Part shown: positions 24,299-37,415 of the stretch, one piece after another
Layout of the letters: each line of letters starts with the position of its first letter
Position numbering within the stretch: position 1 is the first letter of the stretch
NCBI GenBank assembly: GCA_029204225.1
Contig: CM055099.1
Coordinates: 63,254,142 to 63,318,141 of the forward strand
Direction: 5' to 3'
Length of the DNA: 64,000 nucleotides
Source: Diphasiastrum complanatum
Lineage: Eukaryota; Streptophyta; Lycopodiopsida; Lycopodiales; Lycopodiaceae
Position numbers and translations under genes: made by a program
Notes under the pieces: generated by a model
Seen by the model: the letters and a program-made list of their open reading frames with translations, nothing else
What the model was told of the DNA's origin: nothing
The model's database searches: none

Positions 24299-24800
24299 TA
24301 CCAACATGTCACCTCTAGGCCGGGTCCCTCCCCCATCTAGCGGGCAATGAAAGGTTCTGAAAGCTACATGGCTCATGTATGGCTCTAGGATCGTTCCACT
24401 TCAATTGCATGGGAAAGGGACCTAGCCTCACACAATGACGGGACCCTCCCCCATCCAATGACGATGAAAGGATCTCAAAGGTGCAAAACTGTTGTTGCAC
24501 GAGTCCACGAACTCTCCACTGCCGTTGCTTGGGGAAGGGACCTAGCGCGAAGATAGAGATGCTAGAGTGAGCACTCTCATCCCAAGTTATCTCGTTGCAT
24601 GGGAAAGGGACCTAGCAGGAAGACTGAGATGCTAGAGTGAGTACTCTCATCCCAAGTTATCTCGTTGCATGAGTCCAAGATCTCTCGATTGTCGTTGGAT
24701 GGGAAAGGGACCCAGCACAAAATGGGAAAGGGACTCATCACGAAGACATAAATGATAGAGTGAGCACTTTCATCCCAAGTTATTTGTTTGAGGCTTGAGG
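24299..24800 (+). repeat. Imperfect minisatellite-like repeats, about 69-bp unit
   Basis: Two adjacent units near 24530-24670 share GGGAAAGGGACCTAGC, GAGATGCTAGAGTGAG and TCTCATCCCAAGTTATCTCG in the same order and spacing. Further diverged copies of GGGAAAGGGAC occur at 24413, 24699 and 24724, and of the CATCCCAAGTTAT end at 24772. Order is partly scrambled outside the central pair. Confidence 0.65.
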
Positions 24801-25189
24801 ATAGAGTGTACACCTCCAGGTTTAGAGAGCAGGTGTGCTGGTGCTTATAGGTATTTTTAGGGACGACCCCACCTACCCCGGCGAGAAGGGCAGGTTTTAA
24901 CGTACCAACCACTTTTAAGGCTTTCGTCTTCATTTTTTCTTTAGCGCCAAGCCACAGCTTGCCTTTTCTTGATTTGTTCTGCCCGATAGTTCCATTTTGG
25001 GTAGGCGCTTCAGAGGATGGTTGTATTCTTCTGCTCAGATCGCCATCTCCGTGTCAGTTGATATGCCTGGATCGCACTTGCGCCCGCAGAGATGACAGGC
25101 GGATTGAAAAATAATGCGCCTGCCACTGTACTTTGATTAAACAATGCTTTCGTGCTCCTCTGGATGATATGGTTTTAGCCTCTGCGTCG

Positions 25190-25590
25190 TTGTTTAATTT
25201 GTTTAAGCTGGTGGTATCGTTGTATTGGAGATAGATTCTTCATTTTTATATGTTGAGTTATTGACGATAGCTAAGCTTATTGGACGTTTTCTGTATGATG
25301 CTTAACAGTATCTTGTATCTTGTCAAAGGTTCTTGTCTATAGAAGTTGATAAAAAGACGCGGGCTGTGATGATGGCAATAGTGCTGTTTTGATTTGTTTT
25401 AGCCACCGCATCGTTGTATTGGAGATAGATTATTGGTTTACTGACATGAATTATAGAAGATAGCTTCATTGGATAGTTTATGCTATGATGCTTTAGCGTA
25501 GCAGTATCTTGGTCGAACGTTATACACAACAACCTTTATATGGAAGTAAAGAGATGCAGGCTTTGATGATGGCAATAGTGCGCAAGAAGT
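25190..25590 (+). repeat. Diverged direct duplication (about 195-bp unit) upstream of the transporter gene
   Basis: TCGTTGTATTGGAGATAGAT occurs at 25217 and 25411, and GATGATGGCAATAGTGC at 25368 and 25565, with similar text between (both copies also contain TATGATGCTT and AGTATCTTG). The offset changes from 194 to 197, so the copies have accumulated indels. It lies 350-750 bp upstream of the start codon, in the likely promoter or 5' UTR. Confidence 0.7.
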
Positions 25591-25934
25591 GGCTTGAACA
25601 TTTTTGCAAGGCTTCGCACTTTGGATTACAATCGCAGTGCTAATAACAAGCGCAGTATCAGATTCTGCAAGCTGCGCATGAATCCAAATCGGAATTCCTG
25701 GCAGTTTCTGAAAGTCATATACTTAATCTTCTCGGTGGAGCATTATTTTGCGTAAAGAATTTGTACCTTGTGAACGTGACCAGAATTTACAAGCTTGGAA
25801 TCTTTCAAACAGCCGAACATTTCCAGGGCCATGCAGAGATGGCACTCGCTTGAGCAATCATTCTGGAGCTGCACAAACAACCCTGTTTCTCTCATATTCC
25901 AGGAAATCAGCATTTTGTGCGCTTTGTAACCAAG

Positions 25935-26354
25935 ATGGGAAAACCAAACAAAATGAGACCTCGAAAGAATGGAAATCGTGGGCGCTCTACATATGTGGAA
26001 GAAGAAAATTCGGAAAAGGGGGTCAGCACAGTAATGCCTGTCCGCAAGAAGGGAGCAGGTGTTCGCGCCTGGCTTCTGATAGATGCATATGGAGGGGCTC
26101 AAGTTGTCGAAGCTGGAAAGCATACTATAATGAAGCGTGCCAATTTGCCAGCTAGAGATCTACGCATGTTGGATCCCCTGTTGTCTTATCCATCTACCAT
26201 TCTTGGAAGAGAGCGAGCAATAGTAGTAAATATAGAACACATCAAGGCCATAATAACTGCGAACGAGGTGCTCCTGCTAAATTCAAAGGACCCTCTCGTA
26301 GCTCCATTTGTTGTTGAACTACAGCGTCGTCTACCTGTTGAACTGGGGCAGCAG
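25935..26354 (+). CDS. MRS2-type transporter exon 1
   Basis: Encodes residues 1-140, from MGKPNKMRPRKNGNRGRSTY to RRLPVELGQQ. The conserved MRS2 block starts at KKGAGVRAWLLIDAYGG. The donor is CAG|GTGCAA at 26355; reading on past it meets TGA at 26367, so an unspliced transcript would end there. The first 50 or so residues are basic/acidic low-complexity and could include targeting information, but no clear transit peptide is seen. Confidence 0.9.
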
Positions 26355-29300
26355 GTGCAAATATTTTGACCCGTAATTTTCTTTCAAGGTGCTAGTCGTG
26401 TATGGACTTCTATAATAGGGGAAATGATCTGAGGCTTCATATCCAAACTTTTTGTGTCAGCTTTCAAAGTGAATCTGTATTTGCATGTCTTGTAAGCTTG
26501 CTTGGATCTGGAGACCTGAAGGGTTTCATTTCATGTGAAACCTGTTCATCATGATTCCTTCATGCTGGTGCGGTTTCATGAATGAAAAATATCTGGCACT
26601 GATGTCTGAAACGATTATGGAGAAGTCATTTTCCTTGTATATCAGCATTGTATATAACAATTGTGAATCCTTTTGATAATTGTTCATTATTGGAAGCTGG
26701 GCTTGAGATTTAATTTGGATGGTACACCGTTCTGCTTTTTGTGTTTAGTAAAACCTCAGAACTAGGTGAGAAGCGAATTAGTTTGAACTAGGAGTAAATG
26801 CTATGATGGGCATGGATTATTGATGTTAGTTATCTATGATGGGCATGTTAAATGTGACAACATTTGCAAAGCCCATAACATTCGAATGACATATGAATGA
26901 AATCATGTGGAGTTTTTGTTGTTCTCAACACCTTTTATTACAATCTCTTTTTAAACTACAATAGTAAATTAGAATGTGATAGCAAACTTCTTCCTTTCTA
27001 GCACTTGAATTTTGCGAACATTCTTGGTGTAGGTAAAGTGATCCTTCTGGAGCTAACCGAAGATAAAAAGTTTTGATAAGGTTTTCCTTGATATCTATAG
27101 CCCATTCAAATCTCGTCTATACGTTTTGCAATAATTTGATCAATGATGTAATTTTTGAGCCTTGCACATATATTCACTTTTAGGAATTTGTCATAATCTA
27201 CATTCTATGCGTGATTTTCTTGGACTTTTTGATACATTGCTTCCCATTAATCTTCTAGTGTGACAGCAAGAGTGTTGCCAAAGTTGTGGTACCATTGTAA
27301 CCTAGTGACATTAGCAGCTCAACAAATACCAACCAGAAACGCATAGATGTATTAAATAATTTCCTGTACAAGTGCTTGGTAGATCATAGAACTTTTATAG
27401 GAGATTTGACATTCTTCGACAATTCAAGTCATGGAAATGGTTATATAATAGCTCAACTATCAATCACTAAAACTCATTCACATGTCAAGTACATGCCCTC
27501 CAAGGCCAAAATCATCTAGGTGGTCCCTTAGACACGGTTTATTAACACTCCATAATCAAATGTCAATCATAATCCTCAAATCTCGAAAGATGTCGATAAT
27601 GATGAATTGCAAGACCTAGCTATGGAGGAACTTAACTGCAATACTACATCAACCAAGAAAACTTGAGAAACTTAGCTATGGAAAACATCAAATACAAGAA
27701 GAATAGCATAAGCACCTCACAACACCAAAAGTTAGTTGCTATAGAGAGAGAGGAGGGTGTGGTCCTCCAAGTCCCTTGTAAGGCAAGCGCCTCATGTACA
27801 TGCATGGAAAGTATAGGTGTCAATTATATGAGTGAGCTACTAGGCCAAGTGGGCCACTTGCTTTAACTGATTTTAGTTACAAATAGGTGTCCCATGTATT
27901 TAATTAATAGCATGCCCCATGAGTAATGTACAACTTATAACAACATTAGTGCTTAGCCAAAGAGGTAAAATAGGCATTACTCTTCAACACCCACCCTTAA
28001 TGGCAATTTTATTTAAGCTAACACCTAACAATGTTCTGAACTTCTCAAACTAATTTCTACTAAGTGGTTTAGTAAAGATATCAGCAATCTAATCGTTGGT
28101 GTCGCAATACGTTAGCTCAATATCTCCACTGTGCACTTTCTCTCATTTAAAGTGCTGGTCCATCTCTATATGTCTCTTTTGTGCATGGTAGATTGGATTT
28201 CTTGCAAGTTGAATGCAACTTTGGTTATCACAATGTAATAGTGTAGTTCTTACTTGAGCGATCTGCATATAATCAAGTAGGCGTTGTAACCAAATAGCTT
28301 CACAGGGGGACCTCATAGTCGCCCTGTACTCAGCTTCGGTAGATGATAAAGCAATAGTTTGTGTGGACCTATGCAAACCAGATCTACAAGGGCTGCATTT
28401 TACTTCATGACCTTCATCAATGATTTCTTCATAGAAGATGTCTAATTTTACAAAGCAACAATCTGAGGCAATCAGTCACTTCAAGATCTTGAAGGCTTTG
28501 TTTGAAACTTAAACATGCATGAAGATAAACGCAATGGCATAAAGTCAAAGGTGGGACTACTTTGAGAATTTGAATGGACCGCCTATGCACACATACCCGA
28601 AGGATGACAGGAAGAAGCTAGATGCAAAATCTGTCAAGTGTATATTCTTGGGATATAGTGAGGAAGCAAAGGTGTACATATTGCACAACCTTGAGACTAG
28701 AAAGAAGAGTCTGAGTAGCGATGTTACCTTTGATGAAGATCATTCGCCTCAAGTGGAGGAGCATGAGAACAACGGTAGGGAGACATAAATTTATTTTTGG
28801 AACATCAAACCAAAAATTTCATTCTTGGAAGCTCGCTAGACGAAGCTCACTCAAACACTAAATTCGGCCAGCTGAATGTAAATTCCCGTACATTTTAATT
28901 TCTGATACAGCTTACTTCACTTTACATTGTGCATGCAGCTGCTAATGCCATCAAATGTGCACAAATACCTTTGTGAAAGAATATAGACCCATGACTAGGT
29001 TAGATTACCCTGAGGTCACATGCTGTATTGGGACCAGCAGCATTTAGGCATTGACTTTGCTAAGGGAGCTCTCGAATTTTTGAGTTCTTTGCACGTTGCC
29101 CAGATTCAAGAGCATCTGACCTTTTTTTAAGGTCTTTTTACCATGAATACTCATGACTAAGCACTAACTGAAACTTCTGTCAATTGTCAGTAGAACACTT
29201 GGCATCAGCTAGATTGGCAGGACTATTGTCCAAATATGAAGAAACAAACAATCAAACGTGGGATTAGAGTGATATTTTGCTACTAGGGATCAACACGTAT

Positions 29301-32300
29301 CATGGAAGAGTGGAGTGTTGCAAAAAGGGGGAAAGAACAAAAACCAACTCTATTCTAAATGGCCTACCAACGTTGATTTGAGCCTTCAAAGGCATGCGTG
29401 AAATGTATCATGTGGATTATTTTGTGCTCAATTGATGGTGAGGGACTGTGTAGCTGGATCATGCTGTAAAGCCACAAATGTGTAATTTGTTAACTGCAAA
29501 CAATTGGAGGAGCATGCAGGTAAGTCTGGGGAAGAGATCCTCTGCTTAATGGCTTATACAAATAGGTTGCAGTATGACTGAATGGTAAAGCGGAACCGAT
29601 GGTTTCAAATGACAGTGATGCATGAGACGAAGAAAGAGCAGAAGTAGGAGAAAGGGATAAAATGAACAACATGAGCAGAAGTGACAAGTGGAAAGGAAAG
29701 AGATACTGTAGGGGAAGAGCATGCTCAGTGAAGTAAGATTTGCTGATTTTTTTTGCAATGGCATGGTCTACAACATATGCATAAGTATCCCTTAACATGC
29801 AACTTTTTTTTTAAAGTGGATAAGTTACATGGCAGAAGAGTTCCTACAGAATCCTGATTGCCACTTTTTGATGTTGTGGAAGACCTAATAAAAAGGTGTC
29901 CAGCCCTTTGGGTGGATTAGAGTTGGGAATCCAACTTTAGGCCAGTGTATCATATCTTATGTTAGCTGGAGGAGCATTCAAAATACAGATTGTTTAAATT
30001 GAATTTAGTCCAGTGAACCTCAAGTAAATGCCATCTTTTGAACCATGTTTGTATCATTTATCTGATCATAACTGGTATTTCCGGGGACTGATTTGAAATA
30101 TTGGTTCTGGGCCATAGAAGAGTCATCATTTTCCTCCACGATGGCAATATGGTTAAAGCCTTTTGATTGAAGGTTGGAAATCTGTCTACACCAATGCAAC
30201 TATGTACTTGTTTATCCTTGTTCCTAAGATGAATGCGAAAGTGAGTGGGAAGCTAAGGCTTTAGTCCATGTAGGTCATTTATTGGTTCAGATAAGTAGAG
30301 TATTTTTGAGGCTATATCTATTGTTATGTCCTGCTGTACAAGCTAATAGATTTTGACAGATACAGGGAAATGTTGTGGGCGCAACAAGCTTTAATGCTGC
30401 TGGGCACAATAAAGAATCACTCTCTGTTAGCGGCAGAACTTCAACAGCTGGTTTCAAACAGGAAAATATTGTCTCTGTTAAAAAGGGTGGCCCAAACATG
30501 TTACCTTTTGAATTTCGAGCATTGGAAGTTTGTTTAGAAGCTGCATGCAGTTGTCTAGATGCCGAGGTTATTTCCTAAAGTTACCATTTGCAGTTACTAA
30601 CTCAATTGAAAAAGTGGAAACTAAGAGTGCTAATCATTCTCTAGAACGTTCTCTTCACAAAGTTGCCATCCAGTTTGTTTAAGCTTTTAATAGGAGGCGT
30701 TCGTTCATCATCTGTATGCTTCTTAATTCTGGTGCTATTTCGAGTTATGCAATCGTGTTATCAAGCTGTAGCTTAGGCATATTTTGCACATCTTAACTCC
30801 AGTGGATGCAATTTAGGATTTTATCTCATGTAATCGTGTTGATCTTTGGGTCATTTTCTGGTTAAATGGGTTGCGTTTGTCTTTCCTAGACGTTTGATGC
30901 AACTCGTTTGTTTGTTATTCAGGCAACTGCTTTGGAGCAGCAAGCTTATCCTGCCTTGGATGCATTGACCTCAAAGATTAGCACTCTAAATCTTGAACGA
31001 GTACGCCATATCAAAAGCCGTTTGGTTGCAATTTCAGGTCGTGTACAAAAGGTAGTGAGCTTTTTCCAATGAGTGTCTCAAATGCTCTTATTTGTAGATA
31101 TCTTAGTATGCTTTGAAAAGTTGGCTCAAACTCTGCATAAAGAGCAAACGTTTCTTATGTGAGCAGTTTAAGTACATTGGACTTCAAACTTGTCATCATA
31201 AGACTGAAAGCAAGTCACAAAAAAAGCGATTGGAAGAAAGAGTGCTTACATTCAAGCCCTGCTATTAAAAGACCACATATAATTCACAAAACTTGACCTT
31301 CGCTGTGTATTGGTGTTTAACATATGTCCAAGTTTTATACTTGGAATATCGGGTCTGATTTTTTATTCTGGATAGCTTCAATATTAACTGCAGTTATTGC
31401 TCTTTTGACTTCATTTACTCATTATTGTTGAGTAAAGTAGGTTCTGAAAATATTATCTGTTTTGGTGCATGGCTGTTCTAAGTTTAGATGGAGAGGCAGA
31501 GAACATTATCTTTTCATGCCAAGTTAATGGAAAATGGAAATCGTAATCAAGTTTGCAGCACCATTGTGTGTGAGTGTAGTATAACTCCTGGCAAGATTCA
31601 TTGGTGTGATCACACTTGAAATTGGCCCATTCATGTATGTATCTCATGACGTTGGAAGTGCCACTATCATCAAAGGTATGCAGAAAGTGGACTTTGTACA
31701 AGTCTAGTGTGAGTTTTAGGAACCACTCTTCGTAAGTGTTCTCAAATCGATTGATGATTAATAGCTAGTAACATGCTTAAGGACCTCATTGATTTATTTA
31801 GGCCCCAAACCCACTCTTCGGCACTGATGAAGGGAGCAGGGATGTCATAACATTTGGTTTGCACCATGCATGATGGAGTTCATGATCTGAGACTTTATGG
31901 TGTACTCAATAAGGTGATTGCACTTCTCCTTTCTTATGTTAGATACTATCCTAGACATAACATCAATATATCACTTAGAACCCAAAGGACTAGCTTATTA
32001 TATTGGGGCCATATGCTATTCAGTTGTTTAGTGGGATCATGAAAGGGTCACTTAGCCATGGAACCTACAGGTAGGGCACATATACATGGAAGCCTTTGTT
32101 CAAGAAGAACAAATTTGAGCTTATTGGTTAAAGTGCAACAAGCTGTTGAATCTTAACCTTGGAAAAAGGGGCACTTATTGAAACTCCACTCTGCAATTTG
32201 ATGACTTGATCCACTCTTTTGAAGGACCTGAACTACAGGTCCTATGTTTTGAAACATTGTGGGAAGGAAATCCTTTGAGTTTTAGCTTGAAAATGTTCTG

Positions 32301-35300
32301 ATGAACTCCTCCAACTAATCTACTAGCTAAGCAAGAAGAATTTTTCAATATAGACAAAAAAAATGGTTCCTGATCTTACTATTTTCAAGATAGCCTACAC
32401 ATTTGCCTCCAATAAATTGGCTAAAGGATTAGCCTTGAAACATCTTTTGCACATTTTGAAGCTTATCTGTTGGCTGTCCAATATAAACATGTCCATTTGG
32501 AATAGGTCTAGTCCACTTCTTTCACCATAGTTTTTTGAATTTCTTTTTGTATTGCTGGTGAAAGTTATTCCAATGGTTTGGATTAGTTTGAGTTAGACGC
32601 TGGTCCCTTTTGAGCAAGGAAAGTAACGTCTTGGGGGCTGTCAAAAATTAGATGATCACTTATATACTGGAAAATTGTCTTACATTTTATTTCGTCAACT
32701 TTTTGCATACTTTTGTTCCAAACGAGATCCTGTTGGGTATGTGGATTTGCTGCAAGGAACAAGCTAATGCAATATTCTAGTAATCGAAACAAGTACTGCG
32801 TGTTTGGATCCTGTTTTGGTTATATTTTGTCAAGTTTATGTTCATCTTGGTTGGTGCCATGCCCATAGACAAAACTAGTATTGCATAGTTGAAGTTTCTT
32901 TAGTCACCTATGGCTAAGATACTTGTACCTTCAATTGGTTGTTCAAACTTAGAACCTATACATTACTTGTCAGCAAGGTCGCACAATATTCAAGGCTAAT
33001 GCTGCTTCCATGTTGAAATTGCTATTAGACTAAAAAAATGATACAATATTCTGCTGCTGTTGCTAGCCTTTGAAGGCATTTTTCTTCACTTGTTTTTGGT
33101 TGAATTTTTAGACTATCTCGTTATTACATGGTACATACCATAGTTGCACCCCCATTCTAGAAACGCGTTTCTGGATCGCATTTCTGAAATGGGGCGGTGG
33201 TTCTCATTGTTTTTGTGGGCAATAGGGGTATCAAATCAAAGCATTAATTAAGGGCAGTCCATTTATGTAGGTTGTTCAAGAAGGATTTTTTTTTGGTCAG
33301 CGATTCTGCTCCTAGAAACCCGTTTCTTTGGAATGTTTTTTTTCCCAAAAATGCATTTCTAGGCAACTATGGTACATACTAGGGAGTAGCTTGATTACAA
33401 GAGAGATCTTAGAAACATGGTTTGTGGCTTAAATTATGTTTTAACACACACTGCTTTACCAACATCCCTAGCAGGCTTGTGTAACCACATGAAAAAGGCA
33501 TTCATTTGATTTTGTAAGGAAGCTCTAGGAAAAAACTTGCCTAGATTATTCATCATAAACCATAAGGCATGGTCAAACCAAATGATAGATGAGTTATTTT
33601 TGCATTTGTCCCCACACCTACATTTGAGAAAATATAGCTAAAAAAAAGGTGCTTTTTTAGTGTTTAAAATTGTAATGTAGATCATAATCAATCAACGATC
33701 AATTTTGAATCCAACTCCCAAGTCCCACCAATTCTTTCGCCAAAGTTGACGATTCTTTCCCATCTCAAACCCTTTTCAAAAAGGCATTTTGAAAAGGTCT
33801 GTGAAACATTGCAACAATCTATGTTATCTAAAACTATATATACAGTACAAACAAGGTATTCTCTTGCACACAGGCATTAATGATGACACTACGGAGCTTA
33901 ACCGCTTGTAGCGCCCTATTACTTTCTCTCTTTACGCTGAAAAACACTTGGTAAGAATGCTTTCAATACTCTCTTTGCATTCGATCGATATGTATATGGT
34001 TGATTGTTGTCCCACAAGTGTTTTTGGGCAATGAATGTGCTCTAACTTTTTAGATTGATGATGGTACCTACTGCCACATATTTTGCACATTTTTGACATG
34101 ATTTAGGGCTTCTATTGCAATGCTTTTTTATTGCTACTTGAACAGCGACTAATTGCATTCATAGAAACTGTATTTCTTACTACTGATTCAGGGATGGACC
34201 ACATCATAATATTGCCAACGTTATGGCAAGGTTTCAGGCTATAGACCTTTCCGACACATATTATAGACTTTTCATGCTATCCATACTGCGATTTGATCCA
34301 GTCCATAAACTAGAATTGAATTGTCGTCTTTTCCAAATGATTAAGGCTGTCATAAATGGTCTTTTTGTGGATACATCAGTCTACATTAGAGCTGTGGTTA
34401 ATGCTTAGAATCTTTGTTGCTCCATAGCTCATGTAGCAAACAACATTGAGGAGAAACTTTGTCTTCAACTCTTGTCTATGAATGGAACCTCATCTCATTC
34501 AGTTCGATTTCGAAGCATAGATTTATGATGGCACTATACATAACTTTGTAGAATCCAACACGAATACATAGTGCTTTTTCTTGAAGCTAATGGAGTGGTT
34601 TATGAGTCTGAACACTATAAGTGTTAGCAACCAGTTTTACTCTAGATGGCACTTCGAACTTAGGGTTTATGGTTTAGCAACCTATTATGAGGACGTAATA
34701 ACGTAAACTGTTTGAATCTTAAAGAAGACATACATTGTTGGAGTAGCATGGCATCGTCACAGGAAAACACTTCGACACTCATCCAGATATGCGATATTAA
34801 CGATGTTCCTTTATGCATAAGCTATGAAATTATGGATACGTTGTTGGACAAGAAAATAGAGAAGGTAGGAGTTACAATGCTTACAAACTTATTAGTTGTT
34901 GGTACTAGTTCTTATCACCTCATGATGCTAAACAAAGGATGTGGTAGTACTCTATGAACCAAAGCATACGTTTTGCCATAAATTACTTGTTTTCAAACCA
35001 ATAAAACAAAACAAATGTGTTTTTCAAACCATATAGATTAGGAAGTTCCTGAACCTTTCCAATTGCCTATCACCTATTCTCAAGATTAGGGTTTTAGCTT
35101 GAACCCTCTTAGACATACTGTTGCTCGTCCTAAGGATAAGGTCATGTGCTTGATTGATCTTTTGGAAACTATAAATTGGGTGAGGATTTACTTGGAATTT
35201 GTTAAAAAGAGAGACACTCTGAAATCTTCTATGGAGATTTGACTGAGTATGTTGATAAATTTGAAGAAGAGGAAAGATTCTACAATCTACATATTAGAAA

Positions 35301-35587
35301 GGTGTTTCATTGCTTGGAAAAAAATTGGTATTATTCCTGCTGAAACCTACTTCCCCTACTCTTGAAGAACCCTTGTCTCCACACCCTCTTGTTTTCATCA
35401 ATGACCTAGATGAGGACAGTGCATCTCAATTAGAGGTTTTTTCCCAAGATATTTGTGACGTTGATGACTGATCCACTTATGAATTTTGCCAAACCAAAAG
35501 TTGCCAAGTCCCTATGGTCCCTACTAGAATTATCGTGTTTAAATATGCCCGTACTACTTTCGAATTATTCCCTCTATCCATTTTCTT

Positions 35588-35682
<95 letters not shown>

Positions 35683-37378
35683 GCCTACACAAAACATAAG
35701 TCTTATTCTAGTTCAAAATGTATGTTTCTAATGTTGGTTAGGGTTGCCTTTTGAATTTCATGAAGCTTGAGTGGCAACTTACATTTAGGCAAGAAAACAG
35801 TCCCATTTTGAAACGTTTTTTTTTTCCCGAAAAAAAGAATTCTAATGCGAACTGTTCGTTCGAATTGGACCGTTTCGAAACTTCGATTTTTTGTACGAAT
35901 CGTGATTCAAAGAAACTATCTCAGCCTTGTTGAAGAAGCAACAGTGAAGCTTGAAGAGGAAGCTTTCAATCATGTCCATAGGATATGGCTAGGCTTATTA
36001 ACATCATTACACGTGTAACTTACAAGACAAGCAAGTAGGAGGGGATGAATATGCAAAGTGACTTAAGAGAATAAGAGCCTAACAAAGGCAAAGGTGGAAG
36101 ACCTTAAAAAACTATGACCTCTAGGTCTTGCAGCCACCATGTACGTAACATAATGCAGTGGGTAATAGGAAGGTACTATCCATGAGAGAGAGAAATACAT
36201 GTTAAGTATGTGGTAACAGTGGGAGCGCATAAAACCTCTTTGAAGCTGTAATAAAGAAAGATCTAGTACAAACTAAGATAAATGCGAAAATGAGAGTGTG
36301 TGCATAATAATAAATGTATCTATGTCATGATGTCATGTTTGTGCTGATGCTATAGGAAGATGTAATGCGAGCTGCAACATGGGGAAGCGCTGGAAGTGCT
36401 GGAGCCCTCTGACGTCGTCTATGTGCAGTGTGTCTCTGCATAGGAGGTTTGGTGATCCTGGCAATAAAGTGATGGTGGGAAGCACACTGTCTCTGATCCC
36501 TGTGAGCATGTAAGCGGCCATCAGCCTCGTCATCGTCATAATCATCAGGGTCATCATGCACTATGTCTCGCGATCTCCACCTAGTAAAGAAAGAAGTAAT
36601 CAATCGCTGAGAGGTAAAATACTGAGATGTCCTGCATAGATCTCGCCTCAATATGAACATCTCTCGTACCATAAGAGCGACATAGCGAGGGTCCTCATAG
36701 GCTATGAGGGAGCGTAGAGTGGTAGGCATGTCTCGAAACAAGCAGTGATATCTCCCTCTGATCTCATAGTATACAGGACATCTAAAAATAAAATGCTCCT
36801 CAGACTCCGCCTCACCTAGAGAGCATAATTGGCAAATCCGTTCCTCTCTAGGAATATTGTGGAACTTACCACTCTCGATAGCTAGCTGGTGAGAAGACAC
36901 CCTGAGCTGTCCTAGTGTGAATCTAAGGCAATGTGATAGTCCTGAGTCCAAGTAGTGTGGCAGGATTGGAATCCATGTTGCATCTAGCTCGAATATGTCT
37001 ATTTCTGCCTCATTTACTCTGGTTTCATCTCTTTTTACAGCTTGCAGCAACTCACAATGGTGTAAAGTTCCTCGGCCACTAGCTGATCTAGTCTCAGGCC
37101 TGAATACGGAATCCCATCTGTATCTTGGAAAAATAGGTAATCCTCGCTCCCAACTTTCGTGAGTCTCCATAAAAAACAATAAGTCTCTATCAGTGATGAA
37201 ATCAATCAGGTCGCCAGCTATGGAAGATGAGTATATACCATCGCAGTTCCATACTGCAATCCGGAGATGGTGTGGATGTGGCCCCGGGGCACACCCGAAC
37301 CCGGGGACCCCAAATCCCTAGCACTGAGCTGCTAGGGGCGCTATCAAGAAAGCGCATTCGTCCATCACGGTAAATGAC

Positions 37379-37415
<37 letters not shown>

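Noticed and set aside
25743-26155. Overlapping 126- and 135-codon frames on both strands at transporter exon 1
   Set aside because: Shadows of exon 1 and its 5' UTR; only the frame with the MRS2 motifs fits homology.
29490-29798. 102-codon minus-strand frame rich in Ser and Leu
   Set aside because: Inside intron 1, low-complexity, no motif or homology recognised.
35455-35754. 99-codon frame with Ser-Leu then Thr-His repeats
   Set aside because: Translation of the CT/CA microsatellite.
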